Notes: generated by a model from the sequence alone, not told the origin. 64,000 nt of DNA from Sipunculus nudus (GCA_026874595.1 CM049318.1:879241-943240), one strand, 5' to 3'; positions 24,330 through 35,987 are shown, counted from the first letter of the stretch. Made by a program: numbers and translations.

Positions 24330-25541
24330 CAGTAGAGCATTGTTTATCTGAAAGCCTCGGGGGACAAGCTTTTTGTTCGGATGAACGATCGTGCAGATGA
24401 ACGATTTCGCATGTAATTGTTCTGGGAATCACTGTGATTGGGCCTACCGCTGAGTTCGGGACATTACCAGATACTAACTGACCCAAATTGATTAAGCTAG
24501 CCCCTGATAAACGTATGACAATAAATTATAACATTTTCGATCGATTTAATAAAGTTATCATATAGAACACATTATTATATAATAATATAATTATTGATGA
24601 ACAGCCATGCGCTGGAAACAATTGTTATCCTACCTACATCATGTCATTCATGGCTGCCATGATAACTGGAATTACCTGCCATGACCTCGAAACTGCAGCA
24701 GTCTCTCAGCAGATAGGTTAACAACGGGAACCTTTATGCATGTACTGTACTTTTATTGAAATGACTAGCGAAAGTTTATGTACCCAGTTTTATTTCAAAT
24801 AAATGAAACAAAATGTAAATGTCGCCGATCATAGATCTTTTGACGTTGAATTCTCTGGCAAGGTCAGCTGGCTTGGTGCCCGGGTCAAGTCTTCCAAGGA
24901 TCAACAGCTTGTCATCAACTGACAGGACATGGCCCTTACATGACTCCATTGACGAGTAAGAGTTAATGGTATGTAAAAATTCATGTGGAGAATAATCAGG
25001 ATGAGCAGGTAATCAAGCCGACAAAGACTATCACAATGGTTTAATCAGCATCGTAGCATAGTTTATATAAAGCTCAGACTTCCTCAACTGCAGTCGTAGG
25101 CATCGATTCTAGCTAATCAAAATTCCCATATATTGGGCAGAAATAATCTGGCCGATAGACTTTGTGAGTAAATAACAGAGGGGCACATAAACTCAACTAA
25201 TGCTCACTGTTGTACTCAAGGCCTGGGCATCTACCAGAAGGAAGATCAAAGCTTTACCCTGGCCAGGGCATTCTGATTAAAGCAAGGACAACCCAGGCCG
25301 GCGTGGCAGTGTTTTCACACCTACTGCCTACGCTCGGGTGCACTAATCAGTTGGCAATATGTATCACTGCTGTTGTGGCTACTTTTGTTTTGAATCAGAC
25401 AATCTTTTATACCAATTTTATTCTGTATTTTTTGTCATTGTTCAGATTTTGGATAAATGGTCAAAATTTCAGTTCTCCATTTTTTATTCCGGATGAACGA
25501 TTTTTCGGAAAAATGGTGTTTGGATATTCGACATTTTACTG
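24330..25541. mobile_element. pogo/Tigger-like (Tc1/mariner class) element, 1.2 kb
   Basis: A TA dinucleotide flanks each end (24328-24329 and 25542-25543). The left end reads CAGTAGAGCATTGTTTATC and the right end, reverse-complemented, CAGTAAAATGTCGAATATCC. CAGTA-type ends followed by a TTATC-like block and TA duplications are typical of pogo/Tigger elements. I found no intact transposase. The interior may be a decayed or deleted copy. Confidence 0.6.
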
Positions 25542-25548
25542 TATATGA

Positions 25549-25790
25549 TTTGAAGGCCAAAGTGAACTTCATGACTGATTTATCTGAGGGTAAATGGGAA
25601 AGACCATTTTTAATAACAGGAAGTAGTACAACAGAGGTAGTGCCACCTGCAGGTAATAATCAAGTCAATGTTGCGATGAATATGTCTGCAAAATTAGTGA
25701 TGAAGGCAGCCAAGTTTTAAAGATATTTGGTAAAAGAAGGCTGCCAGATGGACAGCAAACAGACAAATTAAACATTGAATGGATGGAGGG
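25549..25790 (+). repeat. Dispersed repeat, copy A (matches 54097-54320)
   Basis: The stretch 'tgaaggccaaagtgaacttc' through 'aaagatatttggtaaaagaa' is closely similar in order to the sequence at 54.1-54.3 kb in the same orientation, including 'ggtagtgccacctgcaggt'. It looks like one core unit of a pearl-like element. Confidence 0.55.
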
Positions 25791-26077
25791 ACAGAAAGGG
25801 GACTGTAAAATCACATTTGCATTATTCTGCAAAGCTGTTTCATGAAGGAAAGTCCTATACATTTATACTTTTAATTTTGTGATATTTCTAATAACAGATT
25901 GATAACTTTCCTTTTTTACATTGTTTTTATAAAAAAAACTTGAATCCATGAAAACTGATAACCAACAAATGTGACTAAGTTGATAAGCCAGTCAATGGAT
26001 CTGAATTTACAGTAATATTCAAGGAACATCAGCAAACATAGCAATCAAACATTATTAAAAACTTTACTTTGACTTAC

Positions 26078-26182
26078 CAGCATCAAGGATTGGTTTCCAG
26101 TGAGTAGGGTCTGCCCCAGACATGACCTCCAGACACTTAACAGCAGATCCCTTCTTCTCCTCATCCTCATCTGTCAACATCC
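26078..26182 (-). CDS. ANKAR: ANKAR exon 5 (ankyrin-armadillo linker, first armadillo helix)
   Basis: This 105-bp exon has phase 1 on both sides. The acceptor is 'ttactgttgacag|GGATG' and the donor 'GATGCTG|GTAAGTC'. It encodes GMLTDEDEEKKGSAVKCLEV and ends HWKPILDA, leading into the GGIPALVDLL repeat of exon 6. The exon touches the 47-bp minisatellite at 26.2-29.3 kb. The acceptor and the first bases of the exon are themselves one repeat unit, so the true acceptor is followed upstream by about 67 near-copies of itself. Confidence 0.93.
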
Positions 26183-29100
26183 CTGTCAACAGTAACAAAC
26201 TAGAATATCATTAAAAGCTGACAACATCCCTGTCAACAGTAACAAACTAGAATATAATTAAAAGCTGTTGACATCCCTGTCAACAGTAACAAACTAGAAT
26301 ATCAGTAAAAGCTGGCAACATCCCTGTCAACAGTAACAAACTAGAATATCAGAAAAAGCTGGCAACATCCCTGTCAACAGTAACAAACTAGAATATCAGA
26401 AAAAGCTGGCAACATCCCTGTCAACAGTAACAAACTAGAATATCAGAAAAAGCTGACAACATCCCTGTCAACAGTAACAAACTAGAATATCAGAAAAAGC
26501 TGACAACATCCCTGTCAACAGTAACAAACTAGAATATCAGAAAAAGCTGTCGACATCCCTGTCAACAGTAACAAACTAGAATATCAGAAAAAGCTGACAA
26601 CATCCCTGTCAATAGTAACAAACTAGAATATCAGAAAAAGCTGGCAACATCCCTGTCAACAGTAACAAACTACAATATCAGAAAAAGCTGACAACATCCC
26701 TGTCAACAGTAACAAACTAGAATATCAGAAAAAGCTGACAACATCCCTGTCAACAGTAACAAACTAGAATATCAGAAAAAGCTGGCAACATCCCTGTCAA
26801 CAGTAACAAACTAGAATATCAGAAAAAGCTGGCAACATCCCTGTCAACAGTAACAAACTAGAATATCAGAAAAAGCTGACAACATCCCTGTCAACAGTGA
26901 CAAACTAGAATATCAGAAAAAGCTGACAACATCCCTGCTAACAGTAACAAACTAGAATATCAGAAAAAGCTGACAACATTCCTGTCAACAGTAACAAACT
27001 AGAATATCAGAAAAAGTTGACAACATCCCTGTCAACAGTAACAAACTAGAATATCAGAAAAAGCTGACAACATCCCTGTCAACAGTAACAAACTAGAATA
27101 TCAGAAAAAGCTGACAACATCCCTGTCAACAGTAACAAACTAGAATATCAGAAAAAGCTGACAACATCCCTGCTAACAGTAACAAACTAGAATATCAGAA
27201 AAAGCTGACAACATCCCTGTCAACAGTAACAAACTAGAATATCAGAAAAAGCTGACAACATCCCTGTCAACAGTAACAAACTAGAATATCAGAAAAAGTT
27301 GACAACATCCCTGTCAACAGTAACAAACTAGAATATCAGAAAAAGCTGACAACATCCCTGTCAACAGTAACAAACTAGAATATCAGAAAAAGCTGACAAC
27401 ATCCCTGTCAACAGTAACAAACTAGAATATCAGAAAAAGCTGACAACATCCCTGCTAACAGTAACAAACTAGAATATCAGAAAAAGCTGACAACATCCCT
27501 GTCAACAGTAACAAACTAGAATATCAGAAAAAGCTGGCAACATCCCTGTCAACAGTAACAAACTAGAATATCAGAAAAAGCTGGCAACATCCCTGTCAAC
27601 AGTAACAAACTAGAATATCAGAAAAAGCTGACAACATCCCTGTCAACAGTAACAAACTAGAATATCAGAAAAAGCTGACAACATCCCTGCTAACAGTAAC
27701 AAACTAGAATATCAGAAAAAGCTGACAACATTCCTGTCAACAGTAACAAACTAGAATATCAGAAAAAGTTGACAACATCCCTGTCAACAGTAACAAACTA
27801 GAATATCAGAAAAAGCTGACAACATCCCTGTCAACAGTAACAAACTAGAATATCAGAAAAAGCTGACAACATCCCTGTCAACAGTAACAAACTAGAATAT
27901 CAGAAAAAGCTGACAACATCCCTGTCAACAGTAACAAACTAGAATATCAGAAAAAGCTGACAACATCCCTGCTAACAGTAACAAACTAGAATATCAGAAA
28001 AAGCTGACAACATCCCTGTCAACAGTAACAAACTAGAATATCAGAAAAAGCTGACAACATCCCTGTCAACAGTAACAAACTAGAATATCAGAAAAAGCTG
28101 GCAACATCCCCGTCAACAGTAACAAACTAGAATATCAGAAAAAGCTGGCAACATCCCTGTCAACAGTAACAAACTAGAATATCAGAAAAAGCTGGCAACA
28201 TCCCTGTCAACAGTAACAAACTAGAATATCAGAAAAAGCTGACAACATCCCTGCTAACAGTAACAAACTAGAATATCAGTAAAAGCTGTCAACATCCCTG
28301 TCAACAGTAACAAACTAGAATATCAGAAAAAGCTGACAACATCCCTGTCAACAGTAACAAACTAGAATATCAGAAAAAGCTGACAACATCCCTGTCAACA
28401 GTAACAAACTAGAATATCAGAAAAAGCTGACAACATCCCTGTCAACAGTAACAAACTAGAATATCAGAAAAAGCTGACAACATCCCTGTCAACAGTAACA
28501 AACTAGAATATCAGAAAAAGCTGACAACATCCCTGTCAACAGTAACAAACTAGAATATCAGAAAAAGCTGACAATATCCCTGTCAACAGTAACAAACTAG
28601 AATATCAGAAAAAGCTGACAACATCCCTGTCAACAGTAACAAACTAGAATATCAGAAAAAGCTGACAACATCCCTGCTAACGGTAACAAACTAGAATATC
28701 AGAAAAAGCTGACAACATCCCTGTCAACAGTAACAAACTAGAATATCAGAAAAAGCTAATACATCCCTGTCAACAGTAACAAACTAGAATATCAGAAAAA
28801 GCTGACAACATCCCTGTCAACAGTAACAAACTAGAATATCAGAAAAAGCTGACAACATCCCTGTCAACAGTAACAAACTAGAATATCAGAAAAAGCTGGC
28901 AACATCCCTGTCAACAGTAACAAACTAGAATATCAGAAAAAGCTGCCAACATCCCTGTCAACAGTAACAAACTAGAATATCAGAAAAAGCTGACAACATC
29001 CCTGCTAACAGTAACAAACTAGAATATCAGTAAAAGCTGTCAACATCCCTGTCAACAGTAACAAACTTGAATATCAGAAAAAGCTGACAACATCCCTGTC

Positions 29101-29335
29101 AACAGTAACAAACTAGAACATCAGAAAAAGCTGACAACATCCGTGTCAACAGTAACAAACTAGAATATCAGAAAAAGCTGACAACATCCCTGTCAACAGT
29201 AACAAACTAGAATATCAGAAAAAGCTGACAACATCCCTGTCAACAGTAACAAACTAGAATATCAGTAAAAGCTGTCAACATCCCTGTCAACAGTAACAAA
29301 CTAGAATATCAGAAAAAGCTGACAACATCCCTCAG
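26183..29335. repeat. 47-bp array of about 67 copies, each carrying the exon 5 splice acceptor
   Basis: The unit is 'acatccctgtcaacagtaac', 'aaactagaatatcagaaaaa' and 'gctgaca'. On the minus strand this reads TTTCTGATATTCTAG, TTTGTTACTG and TTGACAG|GGATGT: a branch-like CTGAT, a T-rich stretch and the exact acceptor plus first bases of exon 5. Variants such as 'cctgctaac' recur in a fixed order 752 bp apart (16 units; 26937 and 27689), so blocks of units have been duplicated together. The array ends at about 29335. Confidence 0.96.
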
Positions 29336-30581
29336 CTAAAAGAACAGAGTTTATGGGTGGTAACTACTAGTAACAAGTAAGAAATATCTGTTGTCACATG
29401 GATGTATAACTGTACATATATGTCTCTTGTTCAAAGTTATAAATTTGAACTAGAAAGGACTGTAGTACCGTATCAAGGCAAATAATGACACCATATTCCA
29501 TAATGGTCTGTTTAGTGGTTCCTGAGAAATAAGCTAAGTTTTTATCTATAATTAGCTCTGTGAACTTGAAAACTTGGCCAAGGTCACCCACCACAAACTA
29601 GAGTGAGGATTTATCAATCTGAATCTGCACTGATGTAATTAAGTTCCTGTGTTGAATTCTTTTTTAGATATCCCACTCACAAGGCAAAAATAAAAAAGGG
29701 CTGATAAAAATTCTTTGAAATCAGAAGCTGTAGGTGGCACCCCCAAACTATAGCGGCAGTTACAGATAATCAGGGCCAATGACCATAGCATGTTTCATAA
29801 CAAGCTACCTAGTGGTTCCTGAGAAATAGGCTTCTGAGTTTATTTCTATAATTAGCTCTGTAACTTTGAAAAATACGTCAAGTTCATCTATCTTCCAACT
29901 AGACCAAGATTTTGTTTATATACATCTGCAATAAAGAAATAAATATAACACGGTGAATCTTTTTTTTTTATATCCCACCCACAAGGTAAAATTAAATGGA
30001 CATCGGCCTCCCAGATGGACTGACTGAGAGCTTGGGTAACAACAATATAGCCCATCAACCTATATATAGGCTGAGGGCCAAAAGCATATAAGCACAGGTC
30101 TATAGTGATTGTGCTACTTTAATTTAGACATTCACACTTTCTGACTCAATCATTTTTTAGAGAAGATTATCAGTAGGAATATTTTGCTGAAGATGAGGTG
30201 GGGTCCTCTGTGTCATAATGTTCAACTTCTGTATGATTAAGTACTTACCTGCAGTTAAAAACTGCCGAGCCTCTAAGTTCTATCAGGATTTCATTGATTT
30301 TGTCTTAAAGACATGCACAAATATAATAACCATGGGGATGTCAGCCCTAAAGTTAAAGGTCTGAACCTCTCACTCTCTCTCCAACACATCTTCTTTATAA
30401 CTTGTGATGGTAGGAGGCAAATGATTTCATGCAATCAATTTGTCACCAAACCCCGAAATGCCTGTTTTGTGGTTTTGAAGTGCCAAGTGTGTCTCATGGT
30501 AGCCATGACAACATGACATTCAGGCCTTTCTAAAATAAACTGATAGGGGCCTGCAAGTCATGATGCAAGTTATAATAGAAC
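29336..30581. repeat. Diverged pearl-like repeat pair and flanking intron
   Basis: Two related units of about 300 bp (around 29500 and 29800) share 'tagtggttcctgagaaata' and 'ctataattagctctgt'. They are followed by 'agatggactgactgagagct' near 30013. This resembles an old core-repeat element without clear ends. The rest has no signal apart from the candidate microexon described under findings. Confidence 0.4.
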
Positions 30582-30777
30582 CCCCCCCCCCCCATTCCCT
30601 CCCAGTGAATGGTGGTTTTCTTAGTTAACTGTTGTGAGCTTTTCTGTATTAATGAGAATTTTCTCTGTTAAAGTTTATACACCAGAGTAAGCCAACCAAA
30701 ATTTTTTCCTTATTGGGCCTATTATCTCCCATCCCGCCTTGTTCCCGTGTATCTAGGTCACACTTCCGTTTCCTGAA
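30582..30777 (-). repeat. DIRS right inverted terminal repeat
   Basis: This is the outer end at the 3' side of the element. It starts with a C14-15 run and 'attccctcccagtgaatggt', and then shares the common inverted repeat with the left end. The outermost about 70 bp pairs with 30828-30896. Confidence 0.85.
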
Positions 30778-30827
30778 ATCACTCTTTTCGAAGGCGGAAT
30801 GAAGTGGAATGGGAGGGAGCGGTGTTT

Positions 30828-30925
30828 GTAATACAGAAAAGCTCACAGCAGTTTACTAACAAAACCACCATTCACAGGGAGGGAATGGGGGGGTTTTATT
30901 AGGTAAACATAAATGTGAGCTGTTT
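30828..30925 (-). promoter_or_regulatory. DIRS internal complementary region
   Basis: The first 69 bp (30828-30896) are the reverse complement of the outer right terminal repeat. The next about 30 bp (30893-30925) are the reverse complement of the outer left terminal repeat. Such a composite internal region serves as template for closing the circular intermediate in DIRS replication. Its position next to the right repeat, after the recombinase, matches the known layout. Confidence 0.85.
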
Positions 30926-31089
30926 CTGCTTTGATGAGGATATAACAGATAAACCTTGGGGAGGGGATACCTACCTGGAACGACGGAATGAGGAGAACAT
31001 CATTGCTGGGATGGAGCAGACGAAGACGTCGCCGCCGGAACAGACGTAGAAGGCGAGGACTGTCTGGAAAACTAGTACCTCACCTGCCG

Positions 31090-32062
31090 CAATCACAGGG
31101 CCCAAGGAATAAAGGCCTGAAGCTTGTATCTAGACATCCTTGAGGTTAAAACGGGTGAAGGTAGAAGGCGACTTCCAATAGCCTTTCTTGACCAGTTGAG
31201 CTGCTCTAAGGTTGATGGAGAAGCTGATTCATAGGTGGCGACAATAGTAGCTTTTAGCCACGCACTAATGGTGATAGGGCTAATTTCTTTGTTTGAAGTG
31301 GTGACTTTCATTGAAATAAACAACTTCTTGCGCCCCCCCCCCCCCCCCCCCCCCCCCCCCGTAAAGAATGAGTAGCTTTAAGATAGTAACGTAAAGCACG
31401 AACAGGGCAATTGGTAGCCCCGTAACGGTACTGACCATTAGGGAGGGCAGGAACGTGCCAAGGTGACGGAGGATCATCGAAATTTTGGTTCTTTTTATAA
31501 AAGTCAGCAGGGAAATGTAGGGTGGCCGATGAACCGTCGGCCGCAATTTGCGTAAATTTCGAATCAGCCACAAGGGCATGAAGCTCAGAGCGGCATCCGG
31601 CAGATGCAAGAGCAAGGAGGAAAACCGAAGATGTGCCGAACGCAGAGGCTCATAAGGGGGTCCACGGAGGTGCCGTAAGACAGCGTCCAGGCGCCAGGAA
31701 GGCGCGACATAGCGAGGATGAGACGCGCGGGCATGTACCCCCTTGAGAAAATCCGTCACCAACAGATGATGAAGGACACGATCGTGACCTAGCGGACGGA
31801 GCACGGACAGCAGGGCGGCACGATAGCCACGAAGAGACTGATAGGATAAATGTTTATCCTGCAGTAAAAACATGAAAAAATCCAAAACCGTTGCAAGCGA
31901 CAGAACTAAAGGAGAGATTCCGCGGGCAGATGCCCAACTAGTGAAGAGAGGGCACCGGGAGTCATAAATGCGGTCCGAAGAACGGCGACGGGGAGCCGAG
32001 GCAAGGAGAGCAGCTGGACTTGAAATGCCCTGATCCTTGAGGTGTCCGATGAGAGTAGGCAT
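31090..32062 (-). pseudogene. DIRS tyrosine recombinase, broken
   Basis: A core-binding-like region starts near 32062 (MPTLIGHLKDQGISSPAAL) and runs to GPPYEPL at about 31650. The frame then shifts. The catalytic part resumes with ALASAGCRSELHAL, which holds the first conserved Arg, and continues to CPVRALRYYLKATHSLR. A C26-28 tract at about 31333-31360 then breaks the frame again, and the tail (SPITISAWLKATIVATYE) reads in a third frame. The expected His-x-x-Arg and final Tyr blocks are mutated or not identifiable. No functional recombinase is encoded. Confidence 0.8.
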
Positions 32063-32559
32063 GCGCACCGAGGGCACGATCAAAATGGACAACGTGCTCG
32101 GGGGAACGATGGGAGATCGATCCTGAGCAGTAGAAGAAGCGGTGGTCGGGAGAGAAGCGAGCGCCACAGAGGAAACCAGGGAGCCGCAGGATGAAACGGG
32201 AGGATGAGGAGGAGATCTGTCTGTTCCGCTCGGGACAGGCGGAGGAGGATACGGTGGATGAGATGGTGAACCAGAAACGCGTAGAGAAAACGGTGAGACC
32301 ACACGAACGGTGGGGTGTCGGGGAGATGGTCGCGAGGGTGACGTAGACGCGTCGCGGTAGGCACTAGAACTGGGGGGGGGGGGGGGGGGGAATCGAACAG
32401 ATCGAATTCCGGATGACCCAGAGTGAAGAGACCCGAATGACAGAGAGCAGAAGGACCACCGGCGGAGGTGGAGACGCGGGGCGACGGGAAAGCGCGGCGG
32501 CGAGAATGTTCGATACGCCCGGAAGATGAGAAGCACAGATCGAGGCCCGGAGTGAGATA

Positions 32560-33750
32560 CACAGATCGAACAATAGGTAGGTCTCCTGCATCAGTGAGGG
32601 AGACCGAGTACCGCCCTGCCTGTTTATATATGCCACGACCGTGGTGTTGTCAGTCCGGATGAGAATGTGACGGCCGAGTAAGCGGTGGGACCAGTGGGAG
32701 ATCACGTGATGGACGGCTCGAAGTTCTAGGACATTGATATGAAGGAGGCGTTCCGACGGGGACCAGACCCCCGAGGCGCAAAGATCGGCCATATGGCACC
32801 CCAACCGAGGAGAGACGCGTCGGTGTATACTGTACAATCGATCTCCCGAGAAAAAGGAACTCCCTGAAGGAGCAAGGGAAGGTCCAGCCAGGAACAAAGG
32901 GTCCAGTTGAGAGTGCCGTGCAGAGAAGCAGCGGCCCGAGAATCTATACGGCGAGACGTGAGAAAGGACCGAATCTGCTGGCGGAGTTTGAGAGCAAATT
33001 CGCGCGGGACGCAGTGCCGGACGCAAAATCGAGCGTCACACCCAGAAACTGCAGGAACTGGGTGGGAGTGAGCAGGGATTTCTTCGCATTGACAAGAAAG
33101 CCAAGGTTCTGGAGTAAATCGAGAACCCGGGAGCAATGAGTCAGTAAGAGAGAGCGATCGGCCACATGGACAAGCCAATCGTCTAGTTAAGGGAGCAGAG
33201 AAAGCCCTGGGAGTGGAGGTAACGCTTGACCGTGTGAACGAGCATTGTAAAAATCCAGGGGGCCACATTGATCCCGAACGGGAGGGCCCGGAATTGATAA
33301 ACGCGGTTCTGATAGGCGAACCGAAGAAACGGTTGAGATGATGGATGGATTGGGACGTGAAAATAGGCATCCGTAAGGTCTATTTTGAACGCCCAATCCA
33401 TCGGACCGACAATGAGGAGAACGGCATGAATATTGAACATCTGAAACGGCGGCGGGGCGATGAAGGAATTTAGGTGCTTTAGATCTATAATGGGGCGCCA
33501 CCGCCCGTGCGGCTTGGGAACGAGAAAGAGGCGAGAGTAAAACCCCACGGTTGAGGGGGAAACCTCAAAAATCGCCCTCTTGTCGAGCATAGATTGAATT
33601 GCCTCCTCCAGAGCAAGACGTTTGACCAGATTGGACAGAGGTGAAGTGTAGAACAGGTGCAGGGTGACGGGAGGAGCCTGCAAAAACGTCAGACGGAAAC
33701 CGAAATTGATGGTGCTGAGAACTAAACGATGTGACGTGATGCCAACCCAA
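32560..33750 (-). pseudogene. DIRS reverse transcriptase and RNase H, broken
   Basis: The reverse transcriptase palm motifs are visible at 33183-33683: GRWRPIIDLKHLN, FKIDLTDAYFHVP and FRALPFGINVAPW. The active-site block is damaged: the residue before LDDWLV is a stop codon (TAA) and the frame shifts just before it. The thumb continues as LVNAKKSLLTPTQFLQFLG (about 33040-33090). RNase H follows with TVYTDASLLGWGAIW in one frame and HINVLELRAVHHVI plus RTDNTTVVAYINRQGGTRS in another, showing a second frameshift at about 32780. Catalytic Asp, Glu and Asp are recognisable but split between frames. Confidence 0.85.
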
Positions 33751-35686
33751 GCAGGAAAATGGGCGCTGAGTCGAGCGCCAACCGGACCGAATGAGTCATT
33801 TCTTGGTCAAACCTCGTCTCGAGGAACGACCACGAAAAAGGCTGGGACCGGCTGGGACGGCCGGAAGGACGGGTAGACTGAGATAGGGGGCGACGAGTCG
33901 AAGCGGGAGCTGCACTAGAAGGGGAGACCGCGGGATGCGGAAGGACGGCCGTGGAGGAAGAGAGGCCAAGCGGAGGCGGGCCTGTCAATCGGAACGCTCC
34001 AATGCGCGGTCAAAAAGGGGCCGCAGATGGCCGCCAAACAGAAGGGACCTGGTAAAAGGCTGAGAGTAAAGCTCGGTCAATTCCGCTTGGGTGAGTTCCG
34101 GTTTCAAGTGACGTAAAGAATGAATACAGACCGAGCAGCGTAGTAAAATACAATTTTCAACAAGACGCCAAACAACCTGTTTTAGCTCAGCACAGGCATG
34201 GGCCGAAGCTTGCCATATATCATTCAGCGTGGGCGGGTCGGGAGAGACGGGAGCAGGCTAGTAACAGCCTGCAAGTCGTTCACCATCCCGGCCGCCTGAC
34301 AGCTGAGCCCCTACAAATCCGACAGTTGACGGTCGGAGATTGGGGCTGAGGATGAAAATAAGGTTTTACCGTACGCGAACGGCATATGCGCCAAAGGAAT
34401 AGCCGGATGATCCGGAAAAGGGATCAAACGATCAAAACAGGTAGCTCAGTACCCTCTGGAATTCCAAAGGGTACTGGGGGACCACGGCAGGGCCCCAGTA
34501 GTGGTAGAGCATGACCCCGAGACTTCGGCGTGGTGCTATTGTAACAGATCAACCGTGTGATTAGTGAACTCCATACACACGGCAGGTTTGGAGGAAGGAG
34601 ATTGAAGGGCGGCCGGATTCAAATAGGAACCGGCCGCCGATGCCGTAAGAAGTCGGAGGTTGTAAAAGACGGAACTTCTGACCGTCAGGTTGCGCCTCCT
34701 GAGGGGAGGTAGCAACGAGGTCCAGCAGCGCAGATTTGCACGTACGCCAAGCCTGGCGTTGCAGTGCGATCTCCCACCACTGGTCGTTTGTCAGGGCGGG
34801 ATAGGCAGTGTGAGATGACGGGGACGCCTGAGAACCCCCCGGGAAGGGGGATCCAGGGAAACCCATGGAGGCCGGAACGACCTGAGGCTAAAAAAAGAAG
34901 CCGAGGGTCGGCTAGCAGCAGGAACCACCCGAGAAGTCACCGGAACCGGGGCTGCAGACGGCACAGCAGACGGAGACTGAAAGAAAGAGCAGGCCGGCCG
35001 GGGTACGCCAAACGGTCCACAGTAGCAGCTGGAGTCACCGGAAGAGAGGGCGGCTGAAAAGAATGGGATGCAGGAGGGCCTGAAATACCTACCTCCCCAC
35101 CTGAGTAAGGCCCGGGTGATCCAGTGGGACAGCCCTGGCCGGCTCGGAGGATAATGAAGGAAGCCGGCGAGGGGCCGGGGTGAGGACAATGGCTGCGGGG
35201 AAAGCACCAGGGGAACAGGGGAGGCCACCGGACGAACGGTGAGAGTTTATGTAAGATGGAATAAGTGGACGGGGGTTCTGAATGGGGAGCGGTGTGAACC
35301 GGGGTAGACTTCCACTTATATGTAAGGGAGAGTAATGATTTTGCTGTAGAAAAGACCGGGGAAGTAACGGCACAAGTGGTAATGGATGGGGAACCTAACA
35401 GGGCCGTGTTGCGTTCACCCATGGTAGGCTCCCCCCCCCCCCCCCCCCCCGCGGTAACCACGGGACCAGATAATGGGAGCGTGGATGGGGAAACCCCAAC
35501 TACCGGGGAATGGGACTAATCACGAAACAAGGCCCATTTGTCAGAGGACCAAGTCTGACAATAGAAGCATGGATCTGCCGGTCCCTGGCAGGAGTCATTG
35601 TGAGAACGGCAGGGGAAACAAGTGGGGTGAGAATTCCAAGCAGGGATTAATGAACCACAAGTAGCACAATAAGAGGGGTTCTCCAT
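33722..35686 (-). pseudogene. DIRS gag-like region, broken
   Basis: From an ATG at 35686 the first 54 codons carry a Cys-rich pattern (CATCGSLIP, CFPCRSH, CFYCQTW) like the N-terminal Cys motif of DIRS gag proteins. A TAG follows after WALFRD. Further open stretches at 34561-34866 (with QWWEIALQRQAWRTCKSALL) and 33722-33988 belong to the same region in shifted frames. A C19 tract at about 35431-35450 interrupts the frame. It is degenerate and cannot make a full-length product. Confidence 0.65.
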
Positions 35687-35811
35687 GGCAGGAAGGGTAA
35701 AAGAAACACAACTTACAGTTCAGTTGGCAAACCCGACTGTACAAACCAAAACAGTGGATGAATCGCGCAGAGCGTGATTACAAGTCCATCATGGCGGACG
35801 CCAAAAGAAAA

Positions 35812-35987
35812 AAGTGATTACAGGAAACGGAAGTGTGACCTAGATACACGGGAACGATGGGCGGGATGGGCGATAATAGGCCCAACAAGGGAAAAATTTT
35901 GGTTGGCTTACTCTGGCGTATAAACTTTAAAAGAGAAAATTCTCATTAATACAGAAACAGCTCACAATTATGTTTACGTAATAAAAC
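35812..35987 (-). repeat. DIRS left inverted terminal repeat
   Basis: This is the outer end at the 5' side of the element (minus-strand sense). It shares with 30625-30777, in inverted orientation, 'gaaacggaagtgtgacctag', 'ggttggcttactctgg' and 'gagaaaattctcattaatac'. Its outermost 40 bp (35945-35987) is complementary to the second half of the internal complementary region. Confidence 0.85.

Larger units (their letters stand above)
30582..35987 (-). mobile_element. DIRS1-like tyrosine-recombinase retrotransposon, nearly full length, mutated
   Basis: The order on the minus strand is gag-like region, reverse transcriptase, RNase H and then tyrosine recombinase, which defines the DIRS order. It has inverted terminal repeats (35812-35987 and 30582-30777) in place of direct LTRs. 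An internal complementary region at 30828-30925 matches the outer ends of both. An AAC borders each end, compatible with the GTT/AAC junctions known for DIRS1-type elements. The element is GC-rich against an AT-rich host, sits in the ANKAR intron between exons 4 and 5 in the same direction as the gene, and has frameshifts and stops in every reading frame. It is not functional as it stands. Confidence 0.9.

Noticed and set aside
26183-29335. CRISPR-like array
   Set aside because: Units are contiguous with no unique spacers, period is 47 bp in a eukaryotic intron, and the repeat contains the neighbouring exon edge. It is a minisatellite.
34764-35057. Plus-strand frames over the DIRS element
   Set aside because: Antisense to the gag-like region in GC-rich DNA, where stops are rare; no domain content.
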